Source: Cladorhizidae sp. MBARI D1340-BT2
Taxonomy: Eukaryota; Porifera; Demospongiae; Poecilosclerida; Cladorhizidae
Direction: 5' to 3'
Length of the DNA: 64,000 nucleotides
Assembly (NCBI GenBank): GCA_028752905.1
Contig: JAQNBH010000011.1
Span: 19,913,909 to 19,977,908 of the forward strand
Under the pieces are notes generated by a model. It had not been told where the DNA came from and searched no databases. It saw only the letters and a program-made list of their open reading frames with translations. This document shows, piece by piece, positions 48,241 through 59,300 of the stretch (the stretch's first letter is position 1; every line of letters starts with the position of its first letter). The position numbers and the translations under genes were made by a program.

Positions 48241-51200
48241 CTTGATACACAACATAGTACATGGTATGATGCACACCAGACTTCATTGAGTTCATCGCTT
48301 GCTGCACACCCGAAGTCATGGCTTGGTGCACACCCGAGTATATAGCCTGCACACCAGAGTTTATGCCTAGAAGCACACCTGAGTTCATGGCTTTATGCAC
48401 ACCAGAGTTCATGACTTGATGCACATCAGAGTTCATAGCTTTATACAGACCAGAGATAATAGCTTGATGCAAGCCAGAGTTCATGGCTTGCTACACACCA
48501 AAGTTCATGGCTTGATGCACACCAGAGTTCATAGCTTGATGTACACCAGAGTTAATAGCTTGATACAAAATAGTGTTCATGGCTTGATGCACCCCAGAGT
48601 TCATGGCTTGAAACACACCAGAGTTCATGGCTTGAGATGCCAGACTTCATGGCTTGATAGAGAGTTCATGACTGCTACACACCAGAGTTCATGTCTTGCT
48701 ACACACCAGTGTTCATAGCGTGATACACACCAGAGTTCATGGCTTGATGCATGCCAGAGTTCATGGCTTGCTCCACGCCAGAGTTCAAGGTTTGCTACAC
48801 AACACCAGAGTTCATGTCTTGCTACACATCAGTGTTCATAGCGTGATACACTCCAGAGTTCATGGCTTGATGCACACCAAATTTAATGGCTTGATGCACA
48901 CCAGAATTCATGGCTTGATGCAAACCAGAATTCATATAGCTTGTTAGAGACTGGAGTTTATAGCTTGATACATACCAGAATTCATGTTTTGCTACACACC
49001 AGAGTTCATATAGCTTGATACAGACCAGAGTTCATAGCTTGATACACACCAGAGTTCATGGCTTGATGCACAGCAGAGTTCATGGTTTGATGCACACCAG
49101 AGTTCATGGCTTGACACACTCCAGAGTTCATGGCTTAAGACCCCAGATTTCATGGTTTGATACAGAGTTCATGACTGATATACACCAGAGTGCATACCAG
49201 AGTTCATAGCTTGATACACACCAGAGTTCATGGCTTGATGCACACCAGAGTTCATGGCTTGATGCACACCAGAGTTCATGGCTTGATACACTCCAGAGTT
49301 CATGGCTTAAGACACCAGATTTCATGGCTTGATACAGAGTTCATGACTGATATACACCAGAGTGCATGTCTTGCCACACACCAGAGTTCATAGCTTGATG
49401 CACACCAGTATTCATGGCTTGATGCACACAACGGTTCATGGCTTTATGCACACCAGAGTTCATGGCTTGATGCAAACCAGAGTTCATGGCTTGATGCAAA
49501 CTAAAGTTCAAGGCTTGATGCATACCAGAGTTTAAGGCTTGATACACACCAGAGTTCATGGCTTGAGACACCAGATTATATGGCTTGATACAGAGATCAT
49601 CACTGCTACACACCAGAGTGCACGTCTTGCTAAAACCAGAGTTCATAGCTTGATACACACCAGAGTTCATGGCTTGATGCACCCCGGAGTTCATGGCTTG
49701 CTGCACGCCAGAATTCATGTCTTACTACCCACCAGAGTTCATAGCTTTATACACATCAGAGTTCATAGCTTGCTGCATGCAAGTGTTCATAGCTTGATGT
49801 ACACATGAGTTCATGGCTTGATGCACACCAGAGTTTATGGCTTGTTGCAAACCAGAGTTCATGGCTTGATGCATACCAGAGTTCATGGCTTGGTACACAG
49901 CAGAGTACATGGCTTAACACACCAGCATTCATGGCTTGCTGCACACACCAGAGTTCTTGGCTTGATACAGAGTTCATGAATGCTACACTCCAGAGTACAT
50001 GTCCTGATACACACATTGATACACACCAGAGTTAATGACTTGATGCACGCCAGAGTTCATGGCTTGCTACACACCAGAGTTCATGGCTTGATGCTCAATT
50101 GATTTCATGGCTTGATGCACCCCAGAGTTGAAGGTTTGATGCACACCCGAGTTAATAGATTGATACATACCAGAGTTCATGGCTTGATGCACACAAGATA
50201 TTATGGCTTTACACACACCAGAGTTCATGGCTTGATAAAGTGTTCATGACTGCTACAGACCAGAGTTCATGTCTTGCTACACACAAGAGTTCATAGCTTG
50301 TTACACACCAGAGTATATGGCTTGATGCATGCCAGAATTCATGGCTTGCTGCATGTCAGAGTTCATGGCTTGCTACACACCAGAGTTCTTGGCTTGATAC
50401 CCACCAGAATTCATCGCTGGATGCACACCAATGCTCACGGCTTGATGCACACCAGAGTTCGTTGTTGAAGCACACCAGAGTTCATGGGTTGATGCACACC
50501 AGAGTGCATGGCTTGATGTGCAACAGAGTTCATGGCTTGATGCACATTATATTTCATGGTTTGATGCACACCAGAGTTCATGGCTTGACACACACCAGAG
50601 TTCATGGCTTGAGACACCAGAGTTCATGGCTTGATACAGAGTTCATGACTGCTACACACCACAGTTCATTTCTTGTTACACACCAGAGTTCATGTTAAAC
50701 TACACCCCAGAGTACATAGTTTGATACACACCGAGTTCATGGCTTGATGCATGCCAAAGTTAATGGCTTGCTGCACGCCAGAGTTCATGGCTTGGTACAC
50801 ACCAGAGTTCATAGCTTCACACCCACCAGAGTTCTTGGCTTGATGCACACCAAATTTCATGGCTTGAAGCATACCAGAGTTTATGGCTTGCTGCACACCA
50901 GAGTTCATGTCTTGCTACACACCAGATTTCATAGCTTGATACACATCAGAGTTCATAGCTTGCTGCATTCCAGTGTTCATAGCACATGTGTTCATGGCTT
51001 GATGCACACTAGAGTTTATGGCTTGTTGCACACCAGAATTCATGGCTTGATGCATTCCAGAGTTCATGGCATGGTACACACCAGAGTACATGGCTTAACT
51101 CACAAGGGTTCATGGTTTGCTGCACACCAGAGTTCATGGCTTGATACAGAGTTCATGACTGCTACACACCAGAATTCATAGCTTGATACATACCAGAGTT

Positions 51201-52669
51201 AATGGCTTGATGCACGCAGTTTATGGCTTGCTACACACCAGAGTTCATGGCATTATGCACACCATAGTTCATGGCTTGATGCACACCAGAGTTCATGGGT
51301 TGATGCAAACCAGAGTTAATAGCTTGATACACAATAGAGTTCATGACTTGATGAACTCAAGAGTCAATGGCTTGACCCACACCAGAGTTCATGGCTTGAT
51401 ACAGAGTTCATAACTGCTACACACCAGAGTTCATGTCTTGCTAACCACCAGAGTTCATAGCTTGATACACACCAGAGTTTATGGCTTGATGCATGCCAGA
51501 CTTCATGGCTTGCTGCACTTCAGAGTTCATGGCTTGCTACATACCAGAGTTCTTGGCTTGATACCCACCAGAGTTCATGGCTTGATGCAAACCAAAGTTC
51601 ATGGCTTGTTGCACACCAGAGTTCATGGCTTCATGCATACCAGAGTTTATGGGTTGATGCATACCACAGTTCATGGCTTGATGTACACTAGAGTTGTTCA
51701 TTGCTTGATGCACACCATAGTTCATGGCTTGATGCACACCAGAGTTCATGGGTTGATGCACACCAGAGTTCATCATGGCTTGATGCACACCAGAGTTCAT
51801 GGCTTGTTGCACACCAGAGTTCATGGCTGGACACACTCCAGAGTTCATGGCATAAGACACCAGAGTTCATGGCTTGATACAGAGTTCATGACTGATATAC
51901 ACCAGAGTGCATGTCTTGCTACACACCAGAGTTCATAGCTTGATACACATCCGAGTTCATGACTTGATGCACACCAGAGGTCATGGCATGATGCACACCA
52001 GAGTGCATGGCTTGATGCACACCAGAGTTCATGGCTTGATGCACACCAGAGTTCATGGCTGGACACACTCCAGAGTTCATGGCATAAGATACCAGAGTTC
52101 ATGGCTTGATACAGAGTTCATGAGTGCATGTCTTGCTACACACCAGAGGTTATAGCTTGATACACATCCGAGTTCATGCCTTGATGCACACCAGAGGTCA
52201 TGGCATGATGCACACCAGAGTGCATGGCTTGATACACACCAGTGTTCATAGCACAATACACACTGTAATTCATGGCTTGTTGCACACCAGAGTTCATAGA
52301 GTTCATCGCTTGCTGCACACCTGAGGTCATGGCTTGATGCATGCCAGAGTTCATGGGTTGATGCACACCAGAGTTAACAGCTTGATACACACCCGAGTTC
52401 ATGGCTTGATGCACACCAGAGTTCATGTCTTGCTACACACCAGATTTCATGGCTTGAAACACCAGAGATCAGGCTTGATACATGCCAGAGTTCATGGCTT
52501 GCTGCACGTCAGAGTTCATGGCTTGCTACACACCAGATTTCTTGGCTTGCTACCCACCAGAGTTCATGGCTTGATGCACACCAAAGTTCATGGCTTGATG
52601 GACACCAGAGTTCATGGCTTGATGCACAACAGAGTTCATGGGTTGATGCACGCCAGAGTTCATGGCTTG

Positions 52670-52848
52670 TGTAGCGGCTGGTTTCCTGTACTCCCTTCGG
52701 TGATGTCATGATTAACATAACATTACATAATAGCATTACATCATTGATGTGTCATGTGATTGTCTGTCTTAATTGGTTGAAACGATAGAAAGTTGTCTTG
52801 TGTTCTATATGAGTTGAAACAAAGAAGCGCTAACTTTAATCCGCTTCA
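52670..52848 (+). repeat. 5' LTR, 179 bp
   Basis: Begins TGTAGCGGCTGG directly after an array unit and ends TTTAATCCGCTTCA one base before the primer-binding site. TGTAGCGG and CCGCTTCA are imperfectly inverted, as usual for LTR ends. There is no second copy in the window to confirm the borders. Confidence 0.7.
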
Positions 52849-52849
52849 T

Positions 52850-52865
52850 TGGTGACCCCGACGTG
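52850..52865 (+). other. Primer-binding site, tRNA-Trp type
   Basis: TGGTGACCCCGACGTG is the complement of the CCA-tailed 3' end of animal tRNA-Trp over 16 bases as I remember that tRNA. It starts two bases after the LTR. Confidence 0.75.
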
Positions 52866-52911
52866 CAACTTGCATAGCAGCTTCTGCAGCGCTACAACGA
52901 GCTAATCTTCC

Positions 52912-53640
52912 ATGGCGGAGGACGACCCCATCGCCGCTCTTCATTCTGTGTCCCTCAAACTGCCTCCATTCTGGCGTGATGACCCTCAATTGTAGTTCCA
53001 CCAAGTGGAGGCACAGTTTGCTACAAAAAATATCGTCCAACAGCTAACGAAATACCAATATATTGTCAGTTCCTTGGTAAGGGACTTCATTATAACAATC
53101 CCTGCTGTCAATCCCTACGACGCTCTGCGGGAGCGACTCATTGCGCGCACTTCCCTCATGGAGTCCCAGCGGATGCAGAAACTCCTCTCTTTGGAGCCCT
53201 TGGGTGATATGAAACCTTCCCAGCTCCTCAGAAGGATTGAACAGCTAGCTGGGAAATCATGCAATGATGACCCAGTTCTGCAGGAGATTTTTCTTACTCG
53301 TTTGCCAGTATCTGTTCAACTTATTCTGAAGTCTCACCCAGACAAAACTGTGGAACAACTTGCTATCCTCGCTGACAGCCTAATTACACTCTCCCAGGAC
53401 AGTTTACTGCATGGCTCTCTAAGCTCTGTCTCACCTGTTCCTGTTCAGGTTGATACTGTTGCCCTTCTCCATTCTGAATTGGCAGATCTCAAGCGTCAGC
53501 TATCCCACCAGCAGACATTCCCCAGCCCTGCAGCTGCCTCTTCCACAGGCCTATGTTGGTCCCATGCACGATTTGGTAGTAATGCCACTAAATGCAAGGC
53601 ACCTTGTTCGATGTCGGGAAACGCCTTCCCCGGCCGCTGA
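52912..53640 (+). pseudogene. Gypsy gag with one premature stop
   Basis: Starts at the ATG at 52912 (MAEDDPIAALHSV) and reads LKLPPFWRDDPQL, then TAG at 52993 where the family has Trp (PELWF-type motif), then FHQVEAQFATKNIVQQLTKY and a capsid-like helical region to LKRQLSHQQ. The end, CWSHARFGSNATKCKAPC, is the atypical Cys/His cluster common in this gypsy group. The frame is otherwise open to 53640. Gag forms the particle and packages RNA. A TGG to TAG change is the only lesion seen, so damage is recent. Confidence 0.85.
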
Positions 53641-53668
53641 TGGCGACCAGCGCTTCGGGGAATTCTAG

Positions 53669-54106
53669 TCGCCTTCTTTTATTACAGACCGCACTTCAGG
53701 CCAACGCTATTTGGTTGATTCTGGTGCGCAAGTCAGTGTACTTCCTGTAACACATGCTGACCGTCGCATACAGAAGAAGGGACTCTCTCTCAGAGCCGCG
53801 AACGGCTCTATCTTCTCCACATTTGGCAAGCGTACCTTGTCACTGCACTTTGGCCCCATGCAACCCTTCACCTGGACCTTCATTCTGGCTGATGTTCACC
53901 AGCCTATCATAGGTGCAGATTTCTTTTGTGATTATGGTTTACTCATTGATCTGAAGCATTGTCAACTGCTCCATGCAGAAACATTCCGCAGCATTCCTGC
54001 TCATCATTCTGACTTGAAGCACTACACCTCAGTTATGTCTCTTCGACACCAAATTGTTATGCAGCCATCCTTCAACAATTTCCTCAGCTCATTACTCCTC
54101 AAATGA
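53669..54106 (+). pseudogene. Gypsy aspartic protease
   Basis: Open frame reading SPSFITDRTSGQRYLVDSGA. The DSGA active-site motif is followed by QVSVLP and, about 70 residues on, IIGADFFCDYGLLID, the usual second conserved block. The frame breaks before the reverse transcriptase (about 54070), where a neighbouring frame reads [10 protein letters not shown] and runs into it. The protease cleaves the polyprotein. Confidence 0.87.
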
Positions 54107-54840
54107 CAGACAGGTCACCCACACATGGTGTTCAACATCGTATAATAACTAACGGCCGACCAACCTTCGCTAAGGCTAGGCGACTTTCTCCTGACAAGCT
54201 GGCTATCGCCAAGAAGGAGTTCCATAACCTTCTCAAGCTTGGCATCATTCAACCCTCCTCCAGTGCCTGGGCTTCACCTCTTCATATGGTTCACAAAAAA
54301 TTAGGTGATTGGCGTCACTGTGGTGATTATCGTGCTCTCAACGCAATTACCACACCCGACCGTTACCCAATACCACACATTCAGGACTTTGGAACATCTC
54401 TACGTGGAGCCACAATTTTTTCTAAGATCGACCTGGTCCGGGCCTATAATCAGATTCCGGTGCACAAGGATGACATTCCAAAGACTGCCATCATAACACC
54501 ATTTGGCCTCTATGAGTACCACTGGATGCCATTTGGACTCAGGAATGCGGCTCAGACCTTCCAGCGCTTTATGGACCAAGTCTGCCGGGGACTATCCTTT
54601 TTATTTGTCTACATGGACGATATCCTTGTAGCTAGCCATACACCGGAAGAACATGAGCATCACCTGCAGACACTTTTTTCACGCTTGGCTGATTTCGGAC
54701 TAGTCCTCAATCCTGGTAAATGCATCTTCGGTGTCTCCACTCTTGACTTCCTTGGCCACCGCATTAACTCCTCGGGTGTTGCTCCAATGGACGACCGTGT
54801 TGATGCCATCCGCAATTTTCCTGTGCCTACTAATAAAACT
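54070..54840 (+). pseudogene. Gypsy reverse transcriptase
   Basis: Reads [101 protein letters not shown], then [13 protein letters not shown] (catalytic YMDD) and LDFLGHRI. All core blocks are intact within one frame from 54103 to about 54840. A shift then moves the thumb region ([17 protein letters not shown]) to the next frame. It copies element RNA into DNA. Confidence 0.92.
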
Positions 54841-55420
54841 CTTTGCAAGAGTACTTGGGACTTATTAACTTTTATCACCGTTTCTATCCACATTGTGCTA
54901 ACATCCTACACCCACTGTATAATCTCCTTAAAGGCAAGAACACTCCTTGGTTGTGGTCACCCACATGCCAGGAAGCTTTCCTCATAAGTAAGCAGGCACT
55001 ACAGACGCTAACTCTGTTGGCATATCCTGACCCCGTGGCGCCTACTTCCATCACGGTTGATGCCTCCACTATTGCTGTTGGTGCAGTTCTGGAGCAGAGA
55101 CTCCATGGCCAATGGACACCCATCTCCTTTTTCTCTCGCAAACTTCGTGATCCAGAGACGCGATACTCTGCCTTTGATCGAGAACTACTCGCTATCTACC
55201 TGGCTATCCGCCACTTTCGTTACTTTGTTGAAGCAAGGTCTTTACAGTCTTCACTGACCACAAGCCCCTGACCTTCGCCCTATCAAGTACTAATTCTGAC
55301 AAATGGACACCTCGGCAAACTCGTCATCTCTCATTCATATCGGAGTTTACTAATGATATCCGTCATGTTGAAGGTAAAGACAATGCTGTTGCCGATGCCC
55401 TGTCACGTGTCAACAACTTT
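54841..55420 (+). pseudogene. Gypsy connection and RNase H domain
   Basis: Two frames. The first (54843-55240) has [36 protein letters not shown] (first Asp), PISFFSRKL and YSAFDRELLAIYLAIRHFRY (Glu). After a one-base shift near 55245 it continues as FTDHKPLTFAL (Asp) and DNAVADALSRV (last Asp). All four acidic residues are present. RNase H removes RNA from the hybrid during reverse transcription. Confidence 0.88.
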
Positions 55421-56389
55421 TCAACAGTGACTCCCACGCTGGACTATGCAGAACTCTCTGCTCAACAGATTGCTGACGCGAACACTCAGGCTTTACGCAC
55501 TGCTGTCACTGCCCTACAGCTACAGGACATCCAACCTTCCGGATCTCCGCACTCTATCCTGTGTGACACTTCATTGGGCTACCCTCGACCAGTTGTACCT
55601 GTCTCACTTCGTCGCAAAGTTTTTGATTCCCTGCATTCACTTGCTCATCCTGGAGCACGACCCACCAAGAAGCTAATCGCATCCCGGTATGTTTGGCACG
55701 ACCTCAAAAGATATGTCACTGCGTGGACCAAGTCGTGTCTCAGTTGCCAACAATCCAAAATCTCCCGTCATGTGGTTAGTCCCCTGCAGAGTTTTCCTGT
55801 TCCGAGTTCCAGGTTTGAGCATCTGCATGTTGATATTGTTGGTCCATTACCACCTTCCAGAGGCTACACCTACCTGTTCACAGTTATAGACAGGTTCACC
55901 AGATGGCCAGAGGCTATTCCCATGGTGGACTGCACTGCCAATACATGTGCCCAGGCATTCCTGTCTGGGTGGATTTCGCGCTTTGGTGTACCTGCTTCTA
56001 TTACCTCTGACCATGGACGTCAGTTCATCTCTACACTCTGGCAGGATTGTCTACATCTATTTGGCATTAAACCAATTCAAACCACATCCTTTCATCCGCA
56101 AGCTAACGGGATGGTAGAGAGAATGCATCGCCTGCTGAAGGCTAGCCTCAAAGCTAGACTTACCAATGCATCATGGTGTGACCAGCTCCCTATCGTCCTT
56201 TTGGGCATGCAAGCTGCTCTCAAAGAAGATCTCGGGACTTCATCTGCCGAGATGGTTTATGGGACTACTCTCCATCTCCCTGGGGATTTCATTGCACAAG
56301 CACCACATGCGACCTTGCCTGGTTCCTTCGCAGATCAACTACGTCAACACATGGCTCAGTTGAGACCTGCGCCAGTTCTTTCTCATTAA
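55421..56389 (+). CDS. Gypsy integrase, C-terminally truncated
   Basis: An uninterrupted frame (open from 55250) with the zinc-binding region (LHSLAHPGARPTKK ... SCLSCQQSK), HVDIVGPLPPSRGYTYLF (first Asp), PASITSDHGRQFIS (second Asp), and FHPQANGMVERMHRLLKASL (catalytic Glu present). It then runs to RPAPVLSH and TAA at 56387-56389, a stop supplied by the minisatellite. The C-terminal domain that normally follows is missing. The core triad is intact, unlike the integrase at 25824-26555. Confidence 0.88.
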   Translation, partial: STVTPTLDYAELSAQQIADANTQALRTAVTALQLQDIQPSGSPHSILCDTSLGYPRPVVPVSLRRKVFDSLHSLAHPGARPTKKLIASRYVWHDLKRYVTAWTKSCLSCQQSKISRHVVSPLQSFPVPSSRFEHLHVDIVGPLPPSRGYTYLFTVIDRFTRWPEAIPMVDCTANTCAQAFLSGWISRFGVPASITSDHGRQFISTLWQDCLHLFGIKPIQTTSFHPQANGMVERMHRLLKASLKARLTNASWCDQLPIVLLGMQAALKEDLGTSSAEMVYGTTLHLPGDFIAQAPHATLPGSFADQLRQHMAQLRPAPVLSH

Positions 56390-59300
56390 CTCTGGTTTGC
56401 ATCAACCCAAGGACTCTGGTGTGCATCAAGCCATGAACTATGGTGTGCATAATGCCATGAACTCTGGTGTGTAGCAATCCATAAACTGCGTGCATCAAGC
56501 CATTAATTCTGGTGTGTATCAAGCTATGAATTCTGGTGTGTAGAAGTCATGAACTCTGTATCAAGCCATGATCTCATGTGTACAGCAAACCATGAACCCT
56601 GGTGGGTTAAGCTATGTACTCTGGTGTGTATCAAGCCATGAACTCTGGTATGCATCAAGCCATGAACTCTGGTGTGCAACAAGCTATGAACTCTAATGTG
56701 CATCAAGCCATGAACATATGTGTACATCAAGCTATGAACACTGGAATGCAGCAAGCTATGAACTCTGATGTGTATCAAGCTATGAAATCTGGTGTGTAGC
56801 AAGACATGACCTCTGGTGTGCAGCAAGCCATAAACTCTGGTATGCATCAAGCCATGAAATTTGGTGTGCATCAAGCCAAGAACTCTGGTGGGTATGAAGC
56901 TATGAACTCTAGTGTGTAGCAAGCCATGAACTCTGGCATGCAGCAAGCCATTAACTTTGGCATGCATCAAGCCATGAACTCAAGTGTGTATCAAGCTATG
57001 AACTCTGGGGTGTAGTAAATCATGAACTCTGGTGTGCATCAAGGCATGAACTCGGATGTGTATCAAGCTATGAACTCTGGAGTGTAGCAAGACATGCACT
57101 CTGGTGTATATCAGTCATGAACTCTGTATCAAGCCATGAACTCTGGTGTCTTATGCCATGAATTCTGGTGTGTGTCAAGCCATGAACTCTGGTGTTCATC
57201 AACCAATGAACTCTGGTGTGCATCAAGCCATGAACACTGGTGTGCATCAAGCCAAGAACAACTCTAGTGTACATCAAGCCATGAACTGTGGTGTGCATCA
57301 ACCTATGAACTCTGGTATGCATCAAGCCATGAATTCTGGTGTGCATCAAGCCATGAACTTTGGTTTGCATCAAGCCATGAACTCTGGTTGGTATCAAGCG
57401 ATGAACTCTGGTATGTTGCAAGCCATGAACTCTGAAGTGCAGCAAGCCATGAAGTCTGGCATGCATCAAGCAATAAACTCTGGTGTGTATCAAGCTATGA
57501 ACTCTGGTGGTTAGCAAGTCATGAACTCTGGTGTGTACCAGTCATGAACTCTGTATCAAGACATGAACTCTGGTGTATCAAGCTATGAACTCTGGTGTGT
57601 GTCAAGCCATGAACTCTGGTGTGCATCAAACCATAAACTCTGGTGTGTATCAAGCTATGAACTCTGGTGTGTAACAAGACATGAACTCTGGTGTGTAGCA
57701 ATCATGAACTCTGTTTCAAGCCATGAACTCTGGTGTATCAAGCCATGAACTCTGGTGTGTGTCAAACCATGAACTCTGGTGTGCATCCAGCCATGAACTC
57801 TGGTGTGTATCTAGCTATTAACTCTGGTGTGCATCAATCCATGAACTCTGGTGTGCATCAAGCCATGAAATCTGGTGTGAAGCAAACGATGAACTCTATG
57901 AACTCTGGTGTGCATCAAGCCATGAATTCTGGTGTGTATCGAACTATGAACTCTGGTGTGTATCAAGCCTTGTACTCTGGTGTGCATCATGCCAAGAACT
58001 CCGGTGTGCATCAAGCCATGAACTCTGGTGTGCATAAAGCCATGAACTCGGGTGTACTTCTAACCATAAACTCTGGTGTGCATCAAGCTATGAACTCGGG
58101 TGTGCATCAAGCCATGACTTCGGGTGGGCAGCAAGCGATGAACTCTATGAACTCTGGTGTGCTTCAAGCCATGAATTATGCTGTGTATCAAGACATTAAT
58201 TCTGGTGTCAGTAACCATGAACTCCGTATCAAGCTATGCACTCTGGTGTGTATCAAGCCATGAACTCTGGTGGATATCAAGATATGAACTCTGGTCTGTA
58301 TCAAGTTATTAACTCTGTGGTGTAGCAAAACATGAACTCTGGTGTGTAGCAAGTCATGAACTCTGGTGTGTAGCAGTCATGAACTCCGTATTAAGCCATG
58401 AACTCTGGTGTGTGTCAAGCCATGAACTCTGGTGTGCATCAAGCCATGAACTTTGGTGTGCATCAAGCCATGAACTATGGTGTGCATCAAGCCATGAACA
58501 ACTCTGGTTATATCAAGCCATGAACTCTGGCATGCATCAACCCATGAACTCTGTTGTGCATCAAGCCATGAACTCTGGTGTGCATCAAGCGATGAACTTT
58601 GGTTTGCATCAAGCCATGAACTCTGGTGTGTAGCAAGACATGAACTCTGATGTGCAGCAAGCCATGAACTCTGTATCAAGCCATGAACTCTGGTGTCTTA
58701 TGCCATGAACGCTGGAGTGTGTCAAGCCATGATCTCTGGTTTGCATCAAGCCATGAACTCTGGTGTGCATCAAGCCATGAACTCTGGTGTGCATCAACCC
58801 ATGAACTCTGGCGTGCATCAAGCCATGAACTATGGTGTGCATCAAGCCATGAACAACTCTAGTGTACATCAAGCCATGAACTGTGGTGTGCATCAACCCA
58901 TGAACTCTGGTATGCATGAAGCCATGAACTCTGGTATGCTTCAAGCCATGAAATTTGGTGTGCATCAAGCCAATAACTCTGGTGGGTATGAAGCTATGAA
59001 CTCTAGTGTGTAGCAAGCCATGAACTCTGGCGTGCAGCAAGCCATTAACTTTGGCATGCATCAAGCCATGAACTCAAGTGTTTATCAAGCTATGAACTCT
59101 GGGGTGTTGAACTCTGGTGTACGTCAAGGCATGAACTCGGATGTGTATAGTGTATCAAGCCATGAACTCTGATGTCTTATTCCATGAATTCTGGTGTGTA
59201 TCAAGCCATGAACTCTGGTGTGCATCAACCAATGAACTCTGTTGTGCATCAAGCCATGAACTCTGGTGTGCATCAAGCCAAGAACAACTCTAGTGTACAT

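Larger units (their letters stand above)
37341..52669 (+). repeat. 24-bp minisatellite mega-array, block 2
   Basis: Same monomer and same orientation as block 1, about 15.3 kb. Higher-order organisation is strong. 37.8-41.6 kb repeats as 41.95-45.65 kb at an offset of 4114 bp that falls to about 4045 bp after internal deletions. A 2.55-kb part of the second copy is itself tandemly duplicated. 41.65-41.90 kb corresponds to 48.24-48.50 kb. The 62-bp non-monomer insert recurs at 38741 and 42855. Sequence 27330-28100 of block 1 matches about 41140-41890, so the blocks derive from one array. Open frames throughout are repeat artefacts. Confidence 0.95.
52670..56384 (+). mobile_element. Ty3/gypsy retrotransposon, 5' complete and 3' truncated
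   Basis: A short 5' LTR, a tRNA-Trp-type primer-binding site, gag, protease, reverse transcriptase, RNase H and integrase lie in the usual gypsy order. The coding part is lightly damaged: one premature stop in gag and frameshifts before the reverse transcriptase, before RNase H and inside RNase H. It ends abruptly after the integrase core, without polypurine tract or 3' LTR, where inverted minisatellite begins. The body is much less AT-rich than the flanks. Confidence 0.92.

Noticed and set aside
37341..52669. Regular short repeats that could suggest a CRISPR array
   Set aside because: There are no unique spacers between units, the period is 24 bp throughout, no cas genes are present, and the setting is eukaryotic.
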